This document shows positions 57,560 to 64,000 of a DNA stretch of 64,000 nt, one piece after another. A model generated the notes under the pieces. The model worked only from the letters and a program-made list of their open reading frames with translations, did no database searches and was not told where the DNA came from. Within the stretch, counting starts at the first letter, position 1. The number at the start of each line of letters is the position of its first letter. This DNA comes from an uncultured Pseudomonadales bacterium (GTDB taxonomy: Bacteria > Pseudomonadota > Gammaproteobacteria > Pseudomonadales > UBA7434), in contig CALSRU010000004.1 of the NCBI GenBank assembly GCA_943788835.1, positions 490,300 through 554,299 on the forward strand. Reading direction: 5' to 3'. The translations under genes and the position numbers were made by a program.

Positions 57560-58180
57560 TTAAGACGGGTTTTTGTGTTGCCGGCTAAAACCCAAGGCAG
57601 CAAGACCCAAAGCCAGTAGAGCCACCGAGCCTGGTTCGGGTACTGATACACAATCACTAGTACATTGGCCATTAGTGCTGTTTAAGAATGCCGTCCATTG
57701 GTTTCGCTGCCACTCACTAGGTGCAACGCTTGGGCTTAGAACTTTTTTGTCGGTGTCAATGCTATCGGTAATAGCAGAGATGTCCCATACGTGTGCGATG
57801 CCCGAACTCCCATGGTACTTTTGAATTAAAAAGTCACAACCTAAAGCATCATTTGGTGATCCTCCGCCGTGCTCGCATTGCGCGTCAGCATAGCTATTTG
57901 CAAGAGCATAAATTGGGTCGATGAATGATTGGGTTCTATCGAATACAGCGGTTGTGCTGGTTGCGCCCGGATCGGGTAATGTAGACGATGATCCTGCTGC
58001 TACACTGAGCAGCGCAACGATGCGTTCATAGTCGGTTTGATTAGCAGCATCGGTGGGGGGTTGTATTGAGCCCAAATAAAATGCGTCTCCAACCGTCAGA
58101 AGCGTTGCGTGGCTTGGAGCGATTAAAACGCCAAGGCTTGCTGCGACAAAAGCGGGTATTCTCAATGCGGATAGTTTCAT
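57560..58180 (-). CDS. PEP-CTERM sorting domain protein
   Basis: An exported protein of 206 residues. It has an N-terminal signal (PAFVAASLGVLIAPSHA) and the C-terminal sorting signal VPEPGSVALLALGLAALGFS followed by basic RQHK, which is the PEP-CTERM pattern recognised by exosortase EpsH-type enzymes. The region between is not recognised; it has four cysteines (in QCEHGG, LGCDF and QCTSDC). No exosortase gene lies in the window. It follows the second sorting-signal protein (58370-59020) on the same strand. Confidence 0.88.
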   Translation of the reverse strand: MKLSALRIPAFVAASLGVLIAPSHATLLTVGDAFYLGSIQPPTDAANQTDYERIVALLSVAAGSSSTLPDPGATSTTAVFDRTQSFIDPIYALANSYADAQCEHGGGSPNDALGCDFLIQKYHGSSGIAHVWDISAITDSIDTDKKVLSPSVAPSEWQRNQWTAFLNSTNGQCTSDCVSVPEPGSVALLALGLAALGFSRQHKNPS

Positions 58181-58325
58181 TACGGTCTCCCTCTGGTATC
58201 AGTACAAATGGCCTACCAAGGAGCTATTGCTTCGCAGCATTAACAGCGCTCGTTGGAGGCTGCATTATTATGCTGATACATGAGAGCGTCATTGAGCGAG
58301 ATCAATAAACTAACAGCTTATAATT

Positions 58326-58348
58326 AAAAACGGCCCCCGAAGGAGCCG
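58326..58348 (-). terminator. Rho-independent terminator on the minus strand
   Basis: Read on the minus strand, CGGCTCC-TTCG-GGGGCCG is followed by TTTTTAATT. The stem has a stable TTCG tetraloop. It lies 22 bases beyond the stop codon of the VPxxA-CTERM gene and so separates that gene from the downstream PEP-CTERM gene. Confidence 0.9.
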
Positions 58349-58369
58349 CTGTTGGCATTCAATAAACCG

Positions 58370-59020
58370 CTAGCTTTGCTTGCGTTTGAGCACCGTGAGT
58401 CCGGCCAAGGCCGATCCCAATAACCATGCGGCTGCAGGCACAGGAACGACTGCGATGTCGGCAACCACTGCTACATTATCAATGAAATAGTTAGCAACAC
58501 ATCCACCATCGGCGCCACACGGAGCGTTGAGTGAGAGAGTCAAGCCACCGGCCACATCCGGACCAATGGTTGTGGTAACGGAAAAGTTAGTCCACGTGCT
58601 TGCATTGCCGTTCGGAAATACTGGGCCGCCACCCACTATTTCAGTTTTAGTTACTGCGTTATTTGCATCTAACGAAAATAACTCAGGAAAAAACACGCCA
58701 CCAGCGCTAGCCACTCCTCGAAAATCGAAAGATACAGTTACCGATTGCCCCGCAGTTAAGAATCCAGCGCCCAGACCTGTTTGACTTATGATGTTGGCTG
58801 ACGGCGACGTGTTATTTAATTCGGCGGCATAAGAGCCTGTTTTTGGATTGACCGCAGATATGCCTTGCGTTCCTGCAATGGCCTGAGTCCAGCTGCTAAA
58901 ATCGCCTGTTTCAAAGCCACCATTAGCAATAAGATTAGTAGGCGCAGCGTGCGCTGCTGCGGTGAGGAGTAATGCTCCAGACATTACTACCGGTGTAAAG
59001 AGTCCTTTTAACATGTCCAT
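58370..59020 (-). CDS. VPxxA/PEP-CTERM-type exported protein
   Basis: An exported 216-residue protein. It has an N-terminal signal (PVVMSGALLLTAAAHAAP), a beta-sandwich/carbohydrate-binding-like start (NLIANGGFETGDFSSWTQ), and the C-terminal signal VVPVPAAAWLLGSALAGLTV followed by LKRKQS, the VPxxA-CTERM pattern. NGGFETGDFSSW resembles the first strand of CBM4/9-like or DUF642-like domains. It should be sorted by an exosortase encoded elsewhere. A terminator follows. Confidence 0.88.
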   Translation of the reverse strand: MDMLKGLFTPVVMSGALLLTAAAHAAPTNLIANGGFETGDFSSWTQAIAGTQGISAVNPKTGSYAAELNNTSPSANIISQTGLGAGFLTAGQSVTVSFDFRGVASAGGVFFPELFSLDANNAVTKTEIVGGGPVFPNGNASTWTNFSVTTTIGPDVAGGLTLSLNAPCGADGGCVANYFIDNVAVVADIAVVPVPAAAWLLGSALAGLTVLKRKQS

Positions 59021-59348
59021 TCGCCTTTTTTAATATGAGTTATTGTAGGGTCTCACAGCGCAGGGGAGCGCCTCGATGGCTCGCAATTTGACTGCCAATC
59101 CTCTTTGAGGCCGTTGACACAAAAACAGGGCGGGCTTGCCCGCTGTGCGATTTGCGCTCAACGGCCTGCAATAAGCGTTAAACTGGCCAGAAAATACTCG
59201 CGCAGCACAACAAAATTTTTTTTAATCTTCCGCCCACTAGCAACCGCTGTAGCGGTCAGAAATCAGTCAATACAGTTAGCTCAAGCAGGTGATCCATTTA
59301 ACGAACAAGACGTAAACAACTCAATGGATTTACCAGGGGCAAAAGCTA
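59021..59348 (+). other. Spacer upstream of the DUF2805 gene
   Basis: About 330 bases. An 88-codon frame (59105-59371) overlaps the DUF2805 start and lacks family features. I see no clear promoter. Confidence 0.35.
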
Positions 59349-59645
59349 ATGGCAGTCTCAGCAGCAACTAAACCCGATTTATCAAAAGGCTTATCGGACG
59401 AAGAGCGCTCCCGCATTATTGAAATGGCGTGGGAAGACCGAACACCTTTCGAGGCCATCGCGGTTCAGTTTGGGTATAGCGAGGGTGCTGTCATCGCGCT
59501 GATGCGTGGCGAGTTGTCGCGCCGAGGCTTTAATTTATGGCGGGCCAGGGTTAGCGGCCGCGCAACTAAACACCGGGCACGCCGCCCTAAGGGCGTGCTT
59601 CGCCATCATTGCCCCACGCAATACAAAATAAAAAGCTCAAAGTAG
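59349..59645 (+). CDS. DUF2805/TIGR03643 family protein
   Basis: A 98-residue protein of the DUF2805 (TIGR03643) family. The signature is LSDEERSRIIEMAWEDRTPF then EAIAVQFGYSEGAVIALMR, an HTH-like fold, and NLWRARVSGRATKHR. The ATG has AGGGG 9 bases upstream. It is 12 bases from the DUF2256 gene. This pair is often found together and near cryptochrome/photolyase genes in other bacteria; no such gene is in this window. Confidence 0.88.
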   Translation: MAVSAATKPDLSKGLSDEERSRIIEMAWEDRTPFEAIAVQFGYSEGAVIALMRGELSRRGFNLWRARVSGRATKHRARRPKGVLRHHCPTQYKIKSSK

Positions 59646-59657
59646 GTTTGGTTGTCT

Positions 59658-59837
59658 ATGCCTAAAAATCGCGTGCGACAAGGTACAGCCACAAAACTAG
59701 AAAGTAAAATGTGTCCAGTGTGCACCTTATCGTTTAACAACCGGAAAAAATGGCAACAACGCGGCATATGGCCCGATATTGTTTATTGCTCTGCCCGCTG
59801 CCGCAGCGCACGTAAAAGACAAGAGGCACGAACCTAG
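59658..59837 (+). CDS. DUF2256 domain protein
   Basis: A 59-residue protein with the DUF2256 zinc-ribbon-like pattern: MCPVCTLSFNNRKKWQQRGI, then WPDIVYCSARCRSARK, with two CxxC/CxxxC pairs. TTG 59652 is possible, but ATG 59658 is the natural start. It follows the DUF2805 gene closely and is surely in one operon with it. Confidence 0.88.
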   Translation: MPKNRVRQGTATKLESKMCPVCTLSFNNRKKWQQRGIWPDIVYCSARCRSARKRQEART

Positions 59838-60334
59838 GCGCGGGGCATCTTACTCACCTACGATGACAACCATAAAATCTTCTTTAGCTCTCTGCCGCTC
59901 TATTAGTATGCACTTCATTTGAAAATGCTTTCTACCCAGCAGGGTGTCCAAAATATTATCTCAAAGCGTAACCACCTAGGAGTGCGTCCTGCACTGTTCA
60001 ATGGTGCGAATACCTTCCTAACCATTACTTGTCGCACCGACTGAATTTTTCGCACGGGCTGACTGATGCCGATACAGCTACTGATTTTTCTTTTGAGCAC
60101 TCCATTGATACTGTCGTGCTGCGCTTAATACATTGAAAAATACTGAAGACAACAAAGTGACTACAGCCCACGATCCGGCCTGCTAGTTTCTTGTAGGATA
60201 TTATGGTGCTTGCACCAATTTACGCCTTAAATGTAAGCCGCCGCGCTTATAGATACCGCTGGACGTTTAAACCTCGAAGCGACAGACTAGCCGATAATTT
60301 GATAATAACTCACTGACGCGGGCGAATAAAAATA
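59838..60334. other. Spacer without a recognised gene
   Basis: About 500 bases between the DUF2256 gene and the YkgJ-like gene. A 61-codon frame on the minus strand (59915-60100) lacks any family feature. I see nothing else in it. Confidence 0.4.
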
Positions 60335-60757
60335 GTGAAGGAATGTAACCAATGCGGAAAATGCTGCATTCACTACAGCAATGGCGGGCTCTGCGCCACC
60401 CAAGAAGAGATTGACTGGTGGGAGGCTTCGCGCCCAGATATTTTTCAATATGTACGCGATGGCGAGATTTGGATCGATCCGAAGACGGGGGAGGCGCTGC
60501 AACGCTGCCCTTTTTTAAAGTTGACCGCGGATATCTCGAAAATGTCCACCCCCGAGCCTCTGCAAGATAAATACATTTGCTCTATTTATCATGACCGGCC
60601 CGATGACTGTCGGCACTATCCTACGCATATTGATGAGATGGTCAGAGATGAATGCGAAATGATAGAAGTGAAAGATTTATTAGATAAGAATCGAGCGCAA
60701 AAACAATTAGACCAACTCATGACTGACAGCAGGCCGCCTTACTTACGATACAAATAA
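60335..60757 (+). CDS. YkgJ-like cysteine cluster protein
   Basis: A 140-residue soluble protein of the YkgJ-type zinc- or iron-chelating family. The pattern is CNQCGKCC near the N-terminus, then CPFLK, CSIYHDRPDDCRHYP and later Cys in DECEM. The start is GTG 60335 with no strong ribosome-binding site. Function is unknown; members may bind Fe-S clusters or zinc. Confidence 0.88.
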   Translation: MKECNQCGKCCIHYSNGGLCATQEEIDWWEASRPDIFQYVRDGEIWIDPKTGEALQRCPFLKLTADISKMSTPEPLQDKYICSIYHDRPDDCRHYPTHIDEMVRDECEMIEVKDLLDKNRAQKQLDQLMTDSRPPYLRYK

Positions 60758-61112
60758 TCATCTTAAAAGCTCCACGATTGTGCGATGCCGACGAAGCGCT
60801 CGTATTCTTATACCGGCTGCGCTTAAATTAGCCTCCGTTTGCACATTCGTTTTGAAACAGAAAAATCAGCGGAACATTTTTACGAAAGAAAGAAAAATAA
60901 TCGGTTTAATTTATTTTTCTTGTTGCCTAAACAAAAAAAGACCTTGAAAAGCTCAATAATGTAAAAAGGAACAAAATAAAACCGCTTTACGACAGGAATC
61001 TGCATGAAATAAATTTTTTAGTTGTCTATTATTGGCTTGGTAGTATCCTTTTTTTAAATTTCACACACTTAACCCATTTGATGAAGTAGATTTTTTCTTC
61101 ATAGGAGACACA
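60758..61112 (+). other. AT-rich spacer upstream of the H1-like gene
   Basis: About 355 bases, very A/T rich. TTGGCT (61032-61037) and TAAATT (61055-61060), 17 bases apart, may be the promoter of the H1-like gene. No other gene is seen. Confidence 0.45.
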
Positions 61113-61760
61113 ATGCCACAAGCAAAGAAAGCAGCAAAGAAAGCCTCTAAAAAACCAGCCAAGAAAGCTGCAGCAACGCCAGCCATTGCAAAAGCAGAAT
61201 TAGGTCTGAGTAAATTACAAAAAGAAATTAAATCTTTGGCCAGAGCATTAAAAGCTGAAAAGCGAAAGGTTGCATCTGCTCGCAAAGCGGCCGCAAAGTC
61301 TAAAACGGCTGCCGATAAAGCTGCTGTTAAAAAAGCAGCCGCAGCAGCAAGCAAAACATCAGCAAAAATTAAGGCATTGCGAGCTCGCGTGTCGGCTACG
61401 AACGCTAAGCTGGCGGTAATGAAGTCGGATGCAGCTTTGAAGAAAGCCGTGGCAGATTTTGAAGCCAAGCTGATTGCTAAACGAGCAGCCGCTGAAGCGA
61501 AAAAGAAAAGCGCTGCTGACAAGAAAGCGGCATTAAAAGCTAAAGCTGCGGCAAAGCGTGCAGCGGCTAAAGCTAAAGCTGACGCTAAGAAAAAAGCTGC
61601 TGCTGACAAGAAAAAAGCAGCCGCGGCAAAGGCTAAAGCAGCGTTAGCTGCTAAAAAGGCGAAAGCAAAAGCTGCCGCAGCCGCCAAAAAAGCTAAGGCG
61701 AAAAGCAAGCCTGCGAAAAAAGCAGCTAAGAAAACCACCAAGAAAACTGCCAAGAAGTAG
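61113..61760 (+). CDS. Lys/Ala-rich histone H1-like protein (AlgP-like)
   Basis: A 215-residue, extremely Lys/Ala-rich protein with no aromatic residue except one Phe. It starts MPQAKKAAKKASKKPAKKAA and ends with KPAKKAAKKTTKKTAKK. A middle region (about residues 30-130) looks like a coiled coil with SLARALKAEKRKVASARKA. It resembles the C-terminal tails of AlgP/AlgR3 and bacterial H1-like nucleoid proteins, so DNA or RNA binding is likely. TAGGAG lies 6 bases before the ATG. A terminator follows. Confidence 0.85.
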   Translation: MPQAKKAAKKASKKPAKKAAATPAIAKAELGLSKLQKEIKSLARALKAEKRKVASARKAAAKSKTAADKAAVKKAAAAASKTSAKIKALRARVSATNAKLAVMKSDAALKKAVADFEAKLIAKRAAAEAKKKSAADKKAALKAKAAAKRAAAKAKADAKKKAAADKKKAAAAKAKAALAAKKAKAKAAAAAKKAKAKSKPAKKAAKKTTKKTAKK

Positions 61761-61786
61761 CGCCGAGCGCAAGGTAGTAGAAAGAG

Positions 61787-61820
61787 CCTCCGCAATCTTT
61801 ACGGTTGCGGGGGTTTTTTT
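61787..61820 (+). terminator. Rho-independent terminator of the H1-like gene
   Basis: CCTCCGCAA and TTGCGGGGG form a 9-bp stem (one G-T pair) with a 9-base loop, followed by a run of T. It lies 27 bases after the stop codon. Confidence 0.9.
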
Positions 61821-61900
61821 ATGCCTGCTATTTAAGGCAACAAAATGCCCAGTAGGGCGTTAAAACCAGACGGGTGCCCATATTAAATTGAGCATAAAAA

Positions 61901-61922
61901 AAGGCTCCTCAAGGAGCCTTTT
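61901..61922. terminator. Hairpin terminator of the zinc-ribbon gene
   Basis: AAGGCTCC-TCAA-GGAGCCTT is a perfect stem with an A tract before it and TT after it. It can terminate the minus-strand zinc-ribbon gene and may back up the H1-like gene terminator. Confidence 0.85.
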
Positions 61923-61942
61923 CACATCGTAGACGTAAACTT

Positions 61943-62164
61943 TTATTTTACGCCCACACACTGTTTTGGTTGAATGGGGGAGCCGCTACTCAATCGCACC
62001 CTTGCTCGCTTTTGCCACCTTATTGGTGCGCCTTGTAAAGTCCGAGATTTGTTAGTAAAAACGCAGTCCTTACATAGCATTGGCTTGCCAATTGATCGGC
62101 CAAGAAAGACGCCGCATTTAGTGCACAGGGTACCGTTACAGATGAGCCGGTCTATTTCAGTCAC
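61943..62164 (-). CDS. Small zinc-ribbon-like protein
   Basis: A 73-residue protein with the motif LCTKCGVFLGRSIGKPMLC followed by KDC, two CxxC pairs 14-16 residues apart, which look like a zinc ribbon similar in spacing to TraR/DksA-type fingers. The frame is open to 62203, but GTG 62164 has a perfect AGGAGG (62170-62175) 5 bases upstream, so it is the start. The basic stretch RWQKRARVRL follows. Function is unknown. Confidence 0.75.
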   Translation of the reverse strand: MTEIDRLICNGTLCTKCGVFLGRSIGKPMLCKDCVFTNKSRTLQGAPIRWQKRARVRLSSGSPIQPKQCVGVK

Positions 62165-62402
62165 TTTTTCCTCCTGGTTGGCCGTTACCACGAGGCTAGT
62201 CAATCAGCCAGCGGCCTAAACTTGATAAGTTGTCAATGCCCACAAATTAAAGCAGAACAAAACGGCGCTGGGTATACGGGAAAACACGTAGCGTTTATAA
62301 AAAACCAACTAAAAAAGTGAAGTATTTGATGACAAGATCATAAGACTTCTTGATTGGCCTGAAAAATAGATTCAGGACAGGAGCGAAAAAAGACACTTGA
62401 AA

Positions 62403-62715
62403 ATGGCATCATCCATAAAAGTAAAACAGCTGTTGAGGCCGGCTCCGCCATTTACCGGATTTAATGGCCAATAATTGGTCGCGGCAGGCATTGTTGATCG
62501 ATAGCGCGTATGAACAATACGAGCCTGATCTAGCGCTTATTGGCAAGCTGGATTTTAGGGTGTCAGCTTGTTTAGAAACCCACTGCCATGCCGATCATGT
62601 CACAGCCGCATAGCTTTTAAAGACGCAACTGAACCCTCAGATTATGGCGTCACAGCACTCGGGTATTACACCGCTCAACAAAAGCTTGAAACAGGGCGAC
62701 CACTTTACGCTTTGA
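62403..62715 (+). pseudogene. Decayed ETHE1-type MBL-fold (persulfide dioxygenase-like) gene
   Basis: Three shifted frames carry successive pieces of an MBL-fold protein of the ETHE1 kind: an N-terminal KQL (from ATG 62403) continuing after one lost base as EAGSAIY (62435), then in the next frame SRQALLIDSAYEQYEPDLAL and LETHCHADHVTAA (62479-62610), a TAG at 62611, then LLKTQLNPQIMASQHSGITP up to a TGA at 62713. HCHADH is the metal-binding HxHxDH motif. Frameshifts and stops make an intact protein impossible. Confidence 0.75.
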
Positions 62716-62836
62716 TGTCCATTCTGCTTGGTGCAAAAGTCATGCTTTGCGAGTCATTGCAATGGGTGGGGCTGTCAAAACCTTGCTCGTGCTGCACCTC
62801 TTGCAGCGTTGCATAAAGCTTTTAAAGGCCTGGCAT

Positions 62837-63448
62837 CTATCGTGTAAGATTCATTAAGTTAGCCAGCTCAACGGCTGAATTGGCTTGCATTTTCAACATA
62901 ACGTGCGAACGATAGATTTCGATAGTGCGTGGGCTTAAGTTCAATTCACTTGCAATGACCTTACCCGACTTCCCCTGTGCAACCCGCTCAAAGACCTGTT
63001 TTTCTCGCGGCGATAATTTTTCTATACGCGCGATTACCGCCTGCGTCGCGGTTATCTCTTTTTGCTGGCGTTCATTGAGGCTTAGCGCCTTGGTAACGTA
63101 GTCGAGTAGTACTGTATCATTAAACGGCTTTTGTAAAAATTCAAATGCACCATCCTTCATGGCTTGAACGGCAATGGGTATGTCTGCATGACCTGTGATA
63201 AATATGATGGGCAAAATGGATCCAACATCGGCCAAGATCTCTTGCAATTCTAAGCCTGTCATACCGGGCATTTGAATATCTAAGATTAAGCAGCCGGGCC
63301 TGGTAGGTTCATAGTCGCTCAAGAATTTCTCGGGTCCATCGTAAGTGCAAGCTTGAAAACCTGCTGTTTTCAGCAATAGCTGAAGCGAATCAAGTATGGC
63401 TTCATCGTCGTCGACCACGTAAACCGTAGCGTTAATTTCCTCACCCAT
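62837..63448 (-). CDS. FixJ/NarL-type response regulator
   Basis: A 203-residue response regulator. The receiver domain has acidic residues in YVVDDDEAI (Asp13, Asp14), the phospho-acceptor in LILDIQMPGM (Asp57), ITGHAD (Thr), and LQKPF (Lys). The C-terminal LuxR HTH reads LSPREKQVFERVAQGKSGKV then SELNLSPRTIEIYRSHVM. The layout is that of FixJ or StyR. It overlaps the histidine kinase gene by 8 bases, so the two are a pair. Confidence 0.94.
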   Translation of the reverse strand: MGEEINATVYVVDDDEAILDSLQLLLKTAGFQACTYDGPEKFLSDYEPTRPGCLILDIQMPGMTGLELQEILADVGSILPIIFITGHADIPIAVQAMKDGAFEFLQKPFNDTVLLDYVTKALSLNERQQKEITATQAVIARIEKLSPREKQVFERVAQGKSGKVIASELNLSPRTIEIYRSHVMLKMQANSAVELANLMNLTR

Positions 63449-64000
63449 TTGAACTCTCCGTTTTTGTCGGTGTTTTTATAGCTGCATTAATGGTTGGCAA
63501 AGTAAAAAAGAACTCGTTACCCTCATGCCGATTTCGATTGATATTTAAGTTGCCGCCATGAGCAGCAATCAGTGTCCGGCATAGCGACAGACCAATACCC
63601 AAGCCGTGCTCTTTGGTAGAGAAAAATGGCGTGAAAAGTTGATCCATTGTTTCCTTACGAATAGGCGGACCATTGTCCCTTACACAGACATAGATTTGCT
63701 GATGGGCGCGCGGCTCGGTGATGAGGATGACGTGTGGGTGCGGAACATTTGCCGCCTCCAAAGCTTGCATAGCGTTGACAATTAAGTTGATTAAAACTTG
63801 CTGAATTTGCACTGAATCGACGTCAATGGCTGCGATGTCATCGCCGGGCCGGTAATCAATTTCAACCTTTTTTCTGTCAGCCTCGACGCCAATCAAGTTA
63901 AGCGTATCTACAATAATGGTGTTGATACTTGTCCGCTCACGAGTGGCTTCGCCATACTTTATAGAGCTTCGTAAGCGGCTAATGACCTCGCTAGCTCTGC
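63441..64000 (-). CDS. Sensor histidine kinase, FixL-like, C-terminal part
   Basis: This is the C-terminal part of a sensor kinase that runs past the window end; on the minus strand the frame is open from the stop at 63441 to base 64000. It shows the N box LINLIVNAMQAL, the G1 box VRDNGPP and the F/G2 boxes FFSTKEHGLGIGLSLC. The stretch RASEVISRLRSSIKYGEATR at the window edge is typical of the region after the phospho-His helix. The His box and any sensor domain lie outside. With the response regulator it forms a two-component system. Confidence 0.93.
   Translation of the reverse strand, partial: RASEVISRLRSSIKYGEATRERTSINTIIVDTLNLIGVEADRKKVEIDYRPGDDIAAIDVDSVQIQQVLINLIVNAMQALEAANVPHPHVILITEPRAHQQIYVCVRDNGPPIRKETMDQLFTPFFSTKEHGLGIGLSLCRTLIAAHGGNLNINRNRHEGNEFFFTLPTINAAIKTPTKTESSNG

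Noticed and set aside
57288-57672. Minus-strand frames of 63 and 72 codons after the PEP-CTERM gene
   Set aside because: They span the inverted repeat or overlap the PEP-CTERM gene, with no ribosome-binding site or family feature.
59105-59371. 88-codon frame before the DUF2805 gene
   Set aside because: It overlaps the start of the DUF2805 gene in another frame and shows no family feature.
61061-61795. 244-codon frame on the minus strand over the H1-like gene
   Set aside because: An Ala/Phe/Leu-rich shadow of the Lys/Ala-rich gene; the plus strand has the ribosome-binding site and terminator.
62568-62816. 82-codon frame over the ETHE1 remnant
   Set aside because: It crosses the decayed gene in a wrong frame; the HCHADH motif is in a different frame.

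Overview
The window looks like chromosomal DNA of a marine gammaproteobacterium, probably near the Cellvibrionales/Spongiibacterales. This is inferred from gene content: a complete Na+-translocating NADH:quinone reductase operon with apbE and nqrM, a FimV/HubP-type protein, TmcA, AcnB, FadB, a homomeric ATP sulfurylase with APS kinase, PEP-CTERM-type proteins, and the purN-purM / DUF2066-perM-hda block also known from Pseudomonas. No IS element, prophage or CRISPR array was seen.

Layout. 0.1-9.4 kb: methylmalonyl-CoA mutase with its MeaB chaperone, FimV with a 21-unit repeat, murI divergent from xthA, and a long-form GAPDH. 9.8-17.1 kb: nqrABCDEF-apbE-nqrM; nqrD appears frameshifted at an A8 tract. 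17.2-26.7 kb: TrmH-family methyltransferase, a GGDEF/EAL protein, a PanE-like reductase, a YajQ-family protein, tmcA, acnB. 26.7-30.5 kb: a solitary cyclic-nucleotide-binding-like domain, a 0.8 kb AT-rich spacer with a DnaA-box-like cluster, then dUTPase, Mrp/ApbC and dCTP deaminase. 30.6-37.5 kb: DUF3108-purN-purM divergent from DUF2066-perM-hda, then a membrane J-domain protein. 37.7-41.8 kb: LysR regulator divergent from cysC-sat, DUF1244, and an unrecognised protein. 42.2-50.9 kb: accA, tilS, an AMACR-like CoA-transferase, fadB, DUF4139, a YiiD-type thioesterase, lpxH. 51-56.6 kb: ppiB divergent from glnS, cysS, and a Pro-His-Arg tRNA operon with a clear promoter. 56.8-64 kb is more accessory: DUF3429, two exosortase-type substrates, the DUF2805/DUF2256 pair, a YkgJ-like cysteine cluster protein, an H1-like Lys/Ala-rich protein, a small zinc-ribbon protein, a decayed ETHE1-type gene, and a FixLJ-like two-component pair cut by the window edge.

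How the genes work together. NqrA-F forms the sodium pump, ApbE attaches its covalent FMN, and NqrM helps insert iron. CysC and Sat activate sulfate, probably under the divergent LysR. Dcd makes dUTP and dUTPase turns it into dUMP. PurM and PurN serve purine synthesis. FadB, the AMACR-like enzyme and the mutase handle acyl-CoAs. No complete new system could be demonstrated. The observations most worth checking are the nqrD frameshift, the DnaA-box cluster ahead of dNTP-pool genes, and the small-gene accessory block at 57-62.8 kb.
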